Shown here: in pieces, positions 8,164 through 16,678 of the stretch
Layout: each line of letters starts with the position of its first letter
Numbering within the stretch: the stretch's first letter is position 1
Assembly (NCBI GenBank): GCA_927362715.1
Contig: CAKMIX010000007.1
Span: forward strand, 1 to 64,000
Source: an uncultured Clostridia bacterium
GTDB taxonomy: Bacteria; Bacillota; Clostridia; Oscillospirales; Acutalibacteraceae
Direction: 5' to 3'
DNA length: 64,000 nucleotides
Notes under the pieces: generated by a model
The model's database searches: none
Told to the model about the DNA's origin: nothing
The model's input: the letters and a program-made list of their open reading frames with translations, nothing else
Program-made: the position numbers and the translations under genes

Positions 8164-8466
8164 TTGCAGGAGGAGACCGCGATCACCGAAGCGGATGTGC
8201 TTTTGCCACCAACACTTTACAGGCGGGATGTTTTGCAATCCGTGATCGGCATCCAAATGGCGTTTTTCAATTTAAGCATTCTTTTCACGCCCATTCTGTT
8301 CGGCACCGTATCGCGTGCCACCGGTATACGGGACTTCTCGATCTTTCTTACCTGCATGTTTGTGCTGTTAGTGGTTTGTACGACGCTTTTTACGCATCTA
8401 CAACAGAAACCCGCAGAAAAGGAAAACGAGAAACGATTAAGTTCTCGTTCTCCCCTTCCTTTTTAG
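8164..8466 (+). pseudogene. C-terminal fragment of an MFS transporter
   Basis: About 100 residues with two hydrophobic helices (MAFFNLSILFTPILFGTVS and FLTCMFVLLVVCTTLF) and a charged tail, matching the last two transmembrane segments of a 12-TM major facilitator protein. There is no start codon context and no upstream transporter sequence; the frame merges with the end of the broken exonuclease gene. A rearrangement stub in the insertion zone. Confidence 0.6.
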
Positions 8467-8573
8467 AAATTTTCAAGGTCCGAAAGGCAGGTTCTACTGA
8501 AATTCGACTGATATACACTTGCTATATAGCGCCTTTTCCCATAAAATACAAATAGAAACGGGAGGCGATTGCT

Positions 8574-9881
8574 TTGAATGATTACACATTCGGTGAAAAA
8601 TTATACCAATTGCGAAAAAGACATGACATGACACAAGCCGATCTTGCGTACAAACTCGGTGTCACAAACAAAGCGATTTCCAAGTGGGAAACCGGCGTTT
8701 CGAAGCCGACAACCAACACGCTGCGCAAGATTGCGGTTCTATTTCAGATCTCCGTTGAGGAGTTGTTGTCCTTTCGGGATCTTGAACAGAAGCCGAGTGT
8801 TACAAAAATTGTAATTACCGGCGGGCCATGTGCAGGGAAAACGACTGCTATGAGCTGGATTCAAAATGCGTTTACACAAATGGGATATACTGTCCTATTT
8901 GTGCCGGAAACCGCGACGGAACTCATCACGGGCGGCGTCGCACCTTGGACGTGTAAAAGCAACGCGGATTACCAGAAATGCCAACTGACTCTGCAAGCCG
9001 AAAAAGAACGTGTGTTCCAAATGGCGGCAGAAGCCATGACGGGGAAAAAAGTTCTGATTGTTTGTGACAGAGGGGCATTGGACAATAAAGCCTATATGCA
9101 GGAGAGTGAGTTCGCCGAAGTCCTTGCCATGTTAGATACAAACGAAGTGGAACTTCGGGACAATTATGATGCGGTTTTCCACCTGGTCACCGCAGCAAAA
9201 GGCGCGGAAGAATACTATACGACCGCCAACAATGCCGCCCGTACGGAAAGCCCGCAGCAGGCAGCTGCCTTGGACAATAAATTGGTTGCCGCATGGACAG
9301 GACACCCGCATCTTCGTGTAATTGATAATTCAACTTCTTTTGAAGAAAAAATGAAACGGTTGATTGCAGAAATTGCGGCATTCCTCGGGGAACCCGAACC
9401 GTATGAAATTGAAAGAAAATATTTGATTGCATACCCGGATGTTGCGTGGCTGGAATCTTTGCCAAATTGCCAACGTGTTGAAATCATGCAAACCTATTTG
9501 AACAGCCATGCTGGCGAAGAAGTACGCGTCCGGCAACGCGGCATCCATGGAAATTATATCTATTTCAAAACCATTAAACGAAAAATCAACGATGTCAAAC
9601 GGGTAGAGGTTGAACAGCGCCTTTCCGAAGAGGAATATCTTCGTCTTTTAATGGACGCCGACACGAGCCGTCGCCAGATCCGAAAAACTCGGTATTGTCT
9701 GACCTACGGCAATCAATATTTTGAAATTGACATTTTCCCGTTTTGGAAAGATCAGGCCATTCTGGAAATCGAGCTTCGAGAGGAAACCGTCCCCGTCTGT
9801 TTTCCTCCGCACATCCAAGTATTGCGCGAGGTCACCGAAGACGAAGCCTACAAAAATGCTGCTCTGGCACTGATTCCGTAA
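8574..9881 (+). CDS. HTH / P-loop ATPase / CYTH triphosphate-tunnel fusion protein
   Basis: 435 residues in three parts. Residues 6-65 are an XRE-type helix-turn-helix (LRKRHDMTQADLAYKLGVTNKAISKWE). Residues ~76-270 are an AAA_28/NadR-like nucleoside-kinase P-loop domain with Walker A GGPCAGKT at 83-90 and a Walker B-like VLIVCDRGALD. Residues ~275-435 are a CYTH domain starting with the ExExK signature in YEIERKYLI, followed by basic strands (EVRVRQRG, YFKTIKRK) and acidic strands (VEVEQR, FEIDIFP, LEIELRE) that would line a triphosphate tunnel. The start is TTG with GGGAGG 8 bases upstream. The likely substrate is a nucleotide or polyphosphate, but which one cannot be read from sequence. 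The next gene follows after 22 bases and is probably co-transcribed. Confidence 0.85.
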   Translation: MNDYTFGEKLYQLRKRHDMTQADLAYKLGVTNKAISKWETGVSKPTTNTLRKIAVLFQISVEELLSFRDLEQKPSVTKIVITGGPCAGKTTAMSWIQNAFTQMGYTVLFVPETATELITGGVAPWTCKSNADYQKCQLTLQAEKERVFQMAAEAMTGKKVLIVCDRGALDNKAYMQESEFAEVLAMLDTNEVELRDNYDAVFHLVTAAKGAEEYYTTANNAARTESPQQAAALDNKLVAAWTGHPHLRVIDNSTSFEEKMKRLIAEIAAFLGEPEPYEIERKYLIAYPDVAWLESLPNCQRVEIMQTYLNSHAGEEVRVRQRGIHGNYIYFKTIKRKINDVKRVEVEQRLSEEEYLRLLMDADTSRRQIRKTRYCLTYGNQYFEIDIFPFWKDQAILEIELREETVPVCFPPHIQVLREVTEDEAYKNAALALIP

Positions 9882-9903
9882 AATCTTTCGGGGAGAAATA
9901 ACA

Positions 9904-10521
9904 ATGTCTTTATTCAGAAAACACAAGCAGAATACAGCGGTAAACGCCCCATGCATTTCTTCAGATGCTGCTGCGCGGTTCGCACCTCTGATGACCGGTC
10001 AGTTGGTTGCCCTGTACAAGCGCACCAAAGAAACGAGTTATCACCTGGAATATCTGCGCAGATTAGAGCAAATTGGTTTTGCACATACACAGGCTGAAAA
10101 TCTGTTTCTGTTTGAGTCTATGATCCTAAAGCACGATTCCGTGCCGATTCTCTGTGATCCGAATTACCTGCATTTAAATTACTTTGATTTACAGCATATT
10201 CTTCTGCCGGAGCCAAAAGAATATTACATTTTACATCAGATGTTTTTATGCTCGGAAATCACGAAAATTTGGGATGAAGCAGAATACCGTTTCCACGCAA
10301 ACCACGAGCAGGAAATGCCCGTGTCGGTTTGGGAGGAAATCTTCCGTCTTTCCCGTTATGGCGGCGGAGAACTGTTTGTAGAATACTTAATGTCTATGGC
10401 GTCCGCCACGGAAACACCATTTGAATTACTGCAACGGTATTCCGTTGCCGAACAGGGGTTGCTCTTCAAATACAAGTGGAATCCAAAAGCGAATGAGATA
10501 CACGCATATAGATCTGTTTGA
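9904..10521 (+). CDS. hypothetical protein, partner of the HTH/P-loop/CYTH gene
   Basis: 205 residues, no signal peptide or membrane helix, no family recognised. It is mostly helical in appearance, with Tyr/Phe/Leu-rich segments in the middle (LHLNYFDLQHILLPEPKEYY). It starts 22 bases after the fusion gene with a GGGGAGAA site, so the two are probably translated from one mRNA and may act together. The gap that follows (10522-10666) has a long-range inverted repeat AAGACGGCA/TGCCGTCTT (10532-10540 and 10592-10600) but no T tract. Confidence 0.65.
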   Translation: MSLFRKHKQNTAVNAPCISSDAAARFAPLMTGQLVALYKRTKETSYHLEYLRRLEQIGFAHTQAENLFLFESMILKHDSVPILCDPNYLHLNYFDLQHILLPEPKEYYILHQMFLCSEITKIWDEAEYRFHANHEQEMPVSVWEEIFRLSRYGGGELFVEYLMSMASATETPFELLQRYSVAEQGLLFKYKWNPKANEIHAYRSV

Positions 10522-10666
10522 ACCATTTAATAAGACGGCAATACACCTTTTTACTGCAGCAAATACTTTTTGCAGACATTGAGAGGCGTTCTGCCGTCTT
10601 TCTGTTCAGTACATAGATTTCAGGGACGGCGCGCCGCGCACGCCCCTGCTGTATGAGGACTTCCGT

Positions 10667-12472
10667 ATGAAATTTCCCGAACTCCGACAACTCAAGGAAA
10701 ACACCGTCTACATGCTTCGGAACTGGTGCCGCTGGCACCGCCGCAGTTTTCTGTATCTTGCGGCGCGCATCCCGGCGCTTGTCGCCGTGCCGATGCTTAT
10801 GGCGTACGCGCCGAAGGTCATTATGGACTGCGTGACCGCGCACGCGCCTGTCTCCACGCTCGTGCTGCGCGTGGCGCTTTTGAGCGCCGGCATCGCGGCG
10901 GCAAGCTGGATCGCACCGTTCATGCAGCAAAAGCTCATCGGCAGCTCGCAGATCCTGCGCATGCGCTATGCGGTGCTTTCCTTCCGCAAGACCATGACCG
11001 CTGATTTTGTGGATGTGGAAAGTCTTGCGGGGCGCGAGCGCTTAGAACGCAGCCAGACCTTTGTCAACGGCAGCTACAGCGGCGCGCAGGATTTCTGCGA
11101 GGTCGTCTGCATGCTCGCGCAGAGCATCTTCGGCATCATTTCCTCTGTTGCGCTCCTTTCAGAGCTCCCCGCTTTGATGCTGTTTTTGATCGTTGCGGCG
11201 TGCGCCTGCGAGTTTTTGCTGTTTCGGCTGGAATACCGTGCCGACCGCAAAAGCCGCGACGAACGCAACCGCCTGCTTGTGAAATTCTCCTATTTTTACC
11301 GCACGAGCCACGAGTTTGCCGCAGGCAAGGACATCCGCCTGTACGGGCTTGGGGACTGGTTCATCAAGATCACCGCCGACGTTCTGCGCACCTACACACG
11401 TGTGATCGGGCGGTATTTGGGTGTTTCGTTTTCCGTCTCCGCGTCGCGCGCGCTCGTTTCCGCCGCCCGCGACGGTATCGCCTATTTCTTTTTGATCTCT
11501 GCGGTGCTTAACGGCAGTGCTTCCGTTTCGGATTTCATCTTCCTGTTCGGCATCGTCACGGGCTTTTCGGGCTATGTGACGATGCTCACAACGCAGTACA
11601 ACCAGCTCATCCGCTGTTCCTTGGAATGTTCGAAATTCCGCGAATATGTGGAAAGCCCCGAGCGCGGGCAGGTGTCGCTTCCTGCCCTGCCGAAAGCAGA
11701 CTGCTATTCGGTGGAATTTCGCGACGTGCATTTCCGCTATCGGGATGCCGAAGAAGAGACCATCCGCGGGATGTCCTTCTCGGTCAAGGCGGGTGAGAAT
11801 ATCGCCATCGTCGGCGAAAACGGCGCGGGCAAAACGACCGCCATCAAGCTGCTGTGCGCGCTGTATGCGCCCACTTCCGGCGAAGTGCTCGTGAGCGGCA
11901 AACCGCTGTCAACGGTTTCGCAGAAAAGCTGCTTTGACCTGTATTCCGTCGTGTTTCAGGACTACCGTTTTTTGCCCGTGAGTATTGCCGAAAACGTCGC
12001 GCTTTGCGAAGAAGACAAGATCGACCGCGACAGGCTTTGGGACTGCCTTGCGAAAGCGGGTATCCGCGAAAAGATCGAAAGCCTGCCCGAACGCGAGAAC
12101 AGCATGATGGACAAAAGCGTTTACAAAACGGCGGTGGATTTTTCGGGCGGTGAAAAGCAAAAGCTTCTGCTTGCCCGTGCCCTATATAAAGACGCGCCCA
12201 TCCTCATTCTGGACGAGCCGACCGCCGCGCTTGACCCCATAGCGGAAAACGAGCTGTATTTGCAGTACAGTGCGCTTTCCGCACACAAGACCTCGTTTTT
12301 TATTTCGCACCGTCTTTCTTCCACACGGTTCTGCGATAAGATCCTGTTTTTGTCGGACGGCAAGATCGCGGAATTCGGCACGCACGAGGAGCTTATGCGG
12401 AAGCGCGGCAAATATTACCGCATGTATGAGCTGCAAAGCTATTATTACCGGGAGGAGGCGGACGCCATATGA
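10667..12472 (+). CDS. ABC exporter half-transporter 1 (permease + ATPase)
   Basis: 601 residues. The N-terminal ~320 residues contain about five to six hydrophobic segments of a type IV exporter membrane domain. The C-terminal ATPase has Walker A GENGAGKTT, a Q-loop in VFQDYRF, signature FSGGEKQ (Glu instead of the usual Gln of LSGGQ), Walker B ILILDEPTAALDP with the catalytic Glu present, and the switch His in FISHRLSS. The stop overlaps the start of the next half-transporter (ATGA), the arrangement of heterodimeric exporters. Substrate unknown; no lantibiotic or peptide gene is adjacent. Confidence 0.93.
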   Translation: MKFPELRQLKENTVYMLRNWCRWHRRSFLYLAARIPALVAVPMLMAYAPKVIMDCVTAHAPVSTLVLRVALLSAGIAAASWIAPFMQQKLIGSSQILRMRYAVLSFRKTMTADFVDVESLAGRERLERSQTFVNGSYSGAQDFCEVVCMLAQSIFGIISSVALLSELPALMLFLIVAACACEFLLFRLEYRADRKSRDERNRLLVKFSYFYRTSHEFAAGKDIRLYGLGDWFIKITADVLRTYTRVIGRYLGVSFSVSASRALVSAARDGIAYFFLISAVLNGSASVSDFIFLFGIVTGFSGYVTMLTTQYNQLIRCSLECSKFREYVESPERGQVSLPALPKADCYSVEFRDVHFRYRDAEEETIRGMSFSVKAGENIAIVGENGAGKTTAIKLLCALYAPTSGEVLVSGKPLSTVSQKSCFDLYSVVFQDYRFLPVSIAENVALCEEDKIDRDRLWDCLAKAGIREKIESLPERENSMMDKSVYKTAVDFSGGEKQKLLLARALYKDAPILILDEPTAALDPIAENELYLQYSALSAHKTSFFISHRLSSTRFCDKILFLSDGKIAEFGTHEELMRKRGKYYRMYELQSYYYREEADAI

Positions 12473-14301
12473 CCCGTTACATACGCGCCTATCTGCGGGC
12501 GTTCCGGCAGACCGCGCAATTTGAGCCGCTGCTCATCCCCGTCGCCGTACTGTTAGCCCTTTGTATGGGCGTAAAGCCCTTTATCAACATTTATTTTTCG
12601 GCGCGCATCGTCGCCGAGCTTTCCGGCGCGCAGGCCGTGCGCACGCTGGTCACGCTTGTAGCGGTGTGTTTGGGGCTTAACTTCCTGTTACAGCTCTTGA
12701 CCGACTTTTTGACGCCGACATTTTACATGCTGCGCAGCCGCCTGTATGAAAAAGAGCGCATGACCGTGGAGCACAAGCTGTTCCGGCTGGATTTCGCGAA
12801 GCTCGAGGACAGCTCGTTCCAGGAGCTTGTGCATCTGCATACGGAATCCATGGATAAGATCTTCTCGGCGTTCGTGCAGCTTTGCTGGATGTTCAAGGAT
12901 TTCCTGACCGGTGTTGTGACACTGGTCTGCGCCGTTGCGCTGATCTTTCCGCTTTTGAAGATCGGCGTAACGAAAACGGGCGAGGGCTTTTTGCACTCCC
13001 CATGGTTCTTAGCCGTTTTGGGTGCGGGGATCGCCGTGGCGGTGGTCATTATCCTGCGTTTGAGCAGCCGCACGAGCCGCATCTGGTTTCAGTCCAACGA
13101 ACGCTACGGCAGGCTCAACCGCCTGTTCCGCCGCTACCGCGACCTGCTGGCGGACTACAACTCCGGCAAAGAGGTGCGCCTTTACAACGAACGTCCGCTG
13201 ATCGAAAAAGAGGCGACCGAGCAGCTTTTGACCAAAGGCGAAACGATCCTGCACGAGACCTCGCGGCAATCCGCAGCGGCGAGCGCGTATATCGCCATCG
13301 TCGGAGCGCTGGTGGGCTTCGGCGTTTACACCTTCATCGGCGTGAAAGGCACGCTCGGGCTTTTCGACATTGAGGCGCTGGTGCGCTACATCGGCGCGTT
13401 CATGCAGATGATCACGGGCATCACCTCCATCGCGACCACGCTCGGGCGGCACGCGGAAATATTGCCGAACCTCGAATACTTTTTCCGCATTGCCGACACA
13501 AAGACCGACATGACCTACGGCGACAAAGAAGTTGACCTGCAATCGGTCGAAATTGAATTCCGCGACGTCTGGTTCAAATACCCCTCGGCGGATGACTACA
13601 CCTTAAAAGACATTTCCCTGAAGATCAAAAAGGGAGAACGGCTGGCGGTGGTCGGGCGCAACGGCTCGGGCAAGACGACGTTCATCAAGCTCCTGTGTAG
13701 GCTTTACGACCCCGACCGCGGCGCGATATACGTCAACGGCGTAGACCTGCGCGAGCTCTCGCGCGAGTGCTGCACCAAGCTGTTTTCGGTCGTGTTCCAG
13801 GACTTCAAGCTGTTCGCGCTGACCGTGTCGGAAAACTTGACCTGCGGGGAAAAGCCCGACGAAGCGCGCCTGCGCCAAAGCCTGACGCAGGCGGACGTAT
13901 ACGCGCGTGTACAGCGCATGCAGAAGCAGGCGGACACGCCGCTTTACAAGGACTTGGATAAAGACGGTGTGGAGATCTCCGGCGGCGAAGCGCAAAAGCT
14001 CGCGCTTGCCCGCGCGCTTTACAAGGATGCGCCCATCGTGGTGCTCGACGAACCGACCGCCGCGCTCGACCCCGTGGCGGAGCACAAGATCTACCAGCAG
14101 TTCAACGCCTTTGTCGAGGGGAAAACGGCGATCTACATTTCGCACCGTCTCTCCTCCTGCCGCTTCTGCGACACTATTGCCGTGTTCCGCAAGGGCGAGC
14201 TTGTGCAGTGCGGCGCACACGAAGCGCTCGTACATGCCAAGGGCGAATACAAGCGCCTTTGGGACGCACAGGCGGGGTATTATATAGACGATCGGGGCTA
14301 A
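12469..14301 (+). CDS. ABC exporter half-transporter 2 (permease + ATPase)
   Basis: 610 residues, same architecture as its partner: membrane domain (residues 1-330) and ATPase with Walker A GRNGSGKTT, signature ISGGEAQ, Walker B IVVLDEPTAALDP and switch His in YISHRLSS. Both half-transporters keep the catalytic Glu, so unlike many heterodimeric exporters neither site looks clearly degenerate from Walker B alone. Translationally coupled to the first gene by a 4-base overlap. A strong bidirectional terminator follows. Confidence 0.93.
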   Translation: MTRYIRAYLRAFRQTAQFEPLLIPVAVLLALCMGVKPFINIYFSARIVAELSGAQAVRTLVTLVAVCLGLNFLLQLLTDFLTPTFYMLRSRLYEKERMTVEHKLFRLDFAKLEDSSFQELVHLHTESMDKIFSAFVQLCWMFKDFLTGVVTLVCAVALIFPLLKIGVTKTGEGFLHSPWFLAVLGAGIAVAVVIILRLSSRTSRIWFQSNERYGRLNRLFRRYRDLLADYNSGKEVRLYNERPLIEKEATEQLLTKGETILHETSRQSAAASAYIAIVGALVGFGVYTFIGVKGTLGLFDIEALVRYIGAFMQMITGITSIATTLGRHAEILPNLEYFFRIADTKTDMTYGDKEVDLQSVEIEFRDVWFKYPSADDYTLKDISLKIKKGERLAVVGRNGSGKTTFIKLLCRLYDPDRGAIYVNGVDLRELSRECCTKLFSVVFQDFKLFALTVSENLTCGEKPDEARLRQSLTQADVYARVQRMQKQADTPLYKDLDKDGVEISGGEAQKLALARALYKDAPIVVLDEPTAALDPVAEHKIYQQFNAFVEGKTAIYISHRLSSCRFCDTIAVFRKGELVQCGAHEALVHAKGEYKRLWDAQAGYYIDDRG

Positions 14302-14321
14302 CCGGCAGGCCCTTTATAAGA

Positions 14322-14364
14322 CACAAAAACGGGACGGCACAAATTGTGCCGTCCCGTTTTTGTG
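14322..14364. terminator. bidirectional intrinsic terminator between convergent genes
   Basis: Near-perfect 20-bp stem (CACAAAAACGGGACGGCACA and its complement) with T-runs on both strands. It ends the ABC exporter operon on plus and the membrane-anchored protein gene on minus. Confidence 0.9.
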
Positions 14365-14374
14365 CGAATTTTTC

Positions 14375-15466
14375 CTAAAACGCGCAGATTTGGTTGAGCG
14401 GGAATTTACCGTCGCTGTATTTCTGCGCGCCGGACTCAAAAATACCCGTGACCGCATCGTCTTTCATATCTACGCCCTCCAAAAGCGGCGGCAGGCGCAG
14501 GCTTTGTGTCTGTGTGTCCTTTGTAAGTGCGTAAACGGGCACTTCGCCGCCGGGCACGGTCAAATAATAGGCGGGCTCGCGCGCGGTGACATCCGTATAG
14601 TACAACAGATGCGAATCCGTGTTGCGCCCGTAGGAGGTGCTTAAAGCAAATCCGCCGTCCGCCGTCCGCGCCATACCCTGCACGAGGTTCGGCGTGGTGC
14701 AGGCGAACGCCGGGATGGGGATCATCCCGTTGCCCGCATCGAACGCGGCATTTAAGGCTTCGAGCGCGTAGGCGTTCAAGCGGGAAAAGTGGATCTCCGT
14801 CATGGACATCTGCATGTGGTGCGTTTCATCTGTACCGTAGCGCGCGTCGGGGTAATAGGTATAAAACTCCCCCGCATACAGATAGGTCCCGTCGCAATGG
14901 ATATACGAGCAGCGCACGTCCGTGTCCACAAAGCTGTCGAGTACCAGCGTACCGCCGTCGGGCAGTGCCCCGATCGTTTCCGGCGAGAAGCGGTAGATGC
15001 TGTTCCCGGAGCAAAGGTACAAATACGCGCCGCCGTCCGCAAGCCCGCCCGCATGGCCGGTGAAGTCCGTGCCGTCGGCGTTTTGCAGATGCAGCGTTTT
15101 GGTGCGTTCTCCCGTAGCAGCATCCACAAAGCTCAAAACGGACGCTTTATCATCGTGGTAGTAGGAGAGCACATACGCCCCCGCCGCCTCACAGTAGCAA
15201 TAGCCCTGCGGGACGTAGCCGTTTTCGGTCTCAGGGATCGCGGCAAGCTCTGTATAGCCCGTGTAGTCGTTGTCGGTTTTTATGGCTCCTCGAACGCCGC
15301 GTCCGATGTATTCCGTAGCGTTCGCCAAAAACGCGCGGTACCCCGTCACCGCGCGCGGGGTATTCACGCCGCCCGCAAAATAGCCCGCCACGCCCACAAC
15401 GATCACGCACGCGAGCACGACGGCGATCGCTTTGCCGATTTTTTTGCCGACGCCTTTTTTCTTCAT
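14375..15466 (-). CDS. membrane-anchored extracytoplasmic protein, unknown
   Basis: 363 residues from the ATG at 15466 (GGGAAAGGAAACGG upstream); an upstream in-frame extension lacks a site. A basic N-terminus (MKKKGVGKKIGK) and one hydrophobic helix (AIAVVLACVIVVGVAGYFAGG) anchor it, with the rest outside. The exported part has recurring short strands with G-G/D-G turns and aromatic residues (PQGYCYCEAAGAYVLSYYHD; GLADGGAYLYLCSG; CDGTYLYAGEFYTYY), which suggests a beta-propeller-like fold. No catalytic motif recognised. Stand-alone gene. Confidence 0.7.
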   Translation of the reverse strand: MKKKGVGKKIGKAIAVVLACVIVVGVAGYFAGGVNTPRAVTGYRAFLANATEYIGRGVRGAIKTDNDYTGYTELAAIPETENGYVPQGYCYCEAAGAYVLSYYHDDKASVLSFVDAATGERTKTLHLQNADGTDFTGHAGGLADGGAYLYLCSGNSIYRFSPETIGALPDGGTLVLDSFVDTDVRCSYIHCDGTYLYAGEFYTYYPDARYGTDETHHMQMSMTEIHFSRLNAYALEALNAAFDAGNGMIPIPAFACTTPNLVQGMARTADGGFALSTSYGRNTDSHLLYYTDVTAREPAYYLTVPGGEVPVYALTKDTQTQSLRLPPLLEGVDMKDDAVTGIFESGAQKYSDGKFPLNQICAF

Positions 15467-15555
15467 TTCCGTTTCCTTTCCCAAACAAAAAGGGCGCGCC
15501 GGTATATTCAGTGCTCCCTTTGTTTGTTGAAGAAGATGTTTCATAGAAACATGCA

Positions 15556-15720
15556 AAAGTTTTCGTCCACCTTTTTCAAAAGGTGGCGGTTTCCAAAGGC
15601 AGCGCCTTTGGTCGCGTCTCGCAGGACGCGAAATCCTTTACCATTATAAAGCGCAGGAGAGGAGATGGAACAGCCCTGTGGGCTGTTCCATCCGGAGAAC
15701 CCTCGCCAGGGGTTCTCCGA
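15556..15720 (+). repeat. five-hairpin structured repeat, copy A
   Basis: Contains, in order: hairpin 1 (15567-15586), hairpin 2 (15593-15611), hairpin 3 (15612-15631), hairpin 4 (15664-15692, TGT loop) and hairpin 5 (15694-15718, TCGCCAG loop). Copy B at 24880-25041 (opposite strand) has the same order, the same linkers (AAAGTTTTCGTCC, AAATCCTTT, AAAGCGCAGGAG) and mostly conserved loops, while the stem sequences differ by paired changes. It fills most of the 370-base gap between two minus-strand genes. It could be a structured RNA or a mobile non-coding repeat; orientation of any transcript is not known. Confidence 0.75.
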
Positions 15721-15796
15721 TGTGACGCGCAGCGGCGCATGTATCCCCATTCCTCTGTGCAATATGCAGATTGCGGATTTGCTTTTTAACACGTTC

Positions 15797-15823
15797 GGGC
15801 GCACCGTTCACGACAGTGCGCCC
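15797..15823. terminator. terminator-like hairpin at the end of the SCP2/transketolase operon
   Basis: GGGCGCAC (15797-15804) pairs with GTGCGCCC (15816-15823), just past the stop at 15837 of the minus-strand operon. The T tract (TTTTGTTTT) is on the plus strand, so for the operon it may act only as a stabilising 3' hairpin. Confidence 0.5.
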
Positions 15824-15836
15824 TTTTGTTTTGTGC

Positions 15837-16652
15837 TTATTTCGCCAGCGCGGCAACTTCAAGCATATACGTGCCGATCTGCCCGCCGAATTCAGGCGCG
15901 CCGTCCATGATCAGGCGGCCCTTCTTGACGGCTTCCAGCATATCGTCCGTGCCGAGCAGGATGCCCAGCGCGCTGTCGAGGCTGTCAAAGCGCAGCGTAA
16001 AGAACGGCATGGCGCGCTTGTATTCGCCGCGGCCCGCTCTCGACTTGCCCGCCTTGATGCGCAGGTATGCAGACACCTGCGGATAGCCGTTGACCGCCCA
16101 CGCATAAACGCGGTCGGGACTTTTGGAAGTCCAGTCGTGGATGTCCTCATGCCCCATTTTGTTAAGCTGGCTGATGCCGGAGGACAGAAGATAGAAGAAG
16201 CATTTGACCATAAGCTCCTTGGTCGCTTCATCCTCGGGCGCTTTGGTCGCGCCAAGCAGTGAGGACATTTTGAGAAGCGTCATCAAAAACGCCTTGAATG
16301 CCCCGAAATGCTTGACGACGCCGCGCATCTTCGGCAGCGTGGCGGGACTGATCTTGCCCTTGAAAAAGGCATTCATCGCCTCCACACTCTTGAATTCCAG
16401 CTCCACATGCGGGCGGGGATCCACTTTATTGAGGTGCACAAGCCATTCGTCGCTGTTGACCACAAAGTGCATCCCGACCTTGCCGCCCTCCGCGTCCGGG
16501 TCAAGGGCGCTGACTTGAATCACGGCATGCACCTTGGCAAATTGCTTTTTCAAGGACGGCACATCGGTGGCGATGACCTTGACCAGCGGCAGCGCGGCGT
16601 TGAAAAAGATCTTATTGGAATACAGTTCTTCTTTGGTATGCAAAACTTTCAC
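15837..16652 (-). CDS. SCP2-like sterol/lipid-carrier domain protein
   Basis: About 271 residues, last gene of the five-gene operon. The segment PHVELEFKSVEAMNAFFKGKISPA, in which short hydrophobic strands precede F-x-x-G-K/R-I, is typical of SCP2 domains, which bind hydrophobic ligands in a cavity. No signal peptide or membrane helix. The first codon at 16652 is GTG but lies only one base after AAGGAG; a TTG at 16643 is better spaced, so the true start is uncertain by three codons. It resembles the first gene of the operon (19906-20667) only in this domain. The ligand is unknown; placement beside transketolase and aminotransferase genes suggests a carrier or scaffold for their product. Confidence 0.75.
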   Translation of the reverse strand: MKVLHTKEELYSNKIFFNAALPLVKVIATDVPSLKKQFAKVHAVIQVSALDPDAEGGKVGMHFVVNSDEWLVHLNKVDPRPHVELEFKSVEAMNAFFKGKISPATLPKMRGVVKHFGAFKAFLMTLLKMSSLLGATKAPEDEATKELMVKCFFYLLSSGISQLNKMGHEDIHDWTSKSPDRVYAWAVNGYPQVSAYLRIKAGKSRAGRGEYKRAMPFFTLRFDSLDSALGILLGTDDMLEAVKKGRLIMDGAPEFGGQIGTYMLEVAALAK

Positions 16653-16678
16653 GCTCCTTTCGGTACTGCCGGGGGAAA

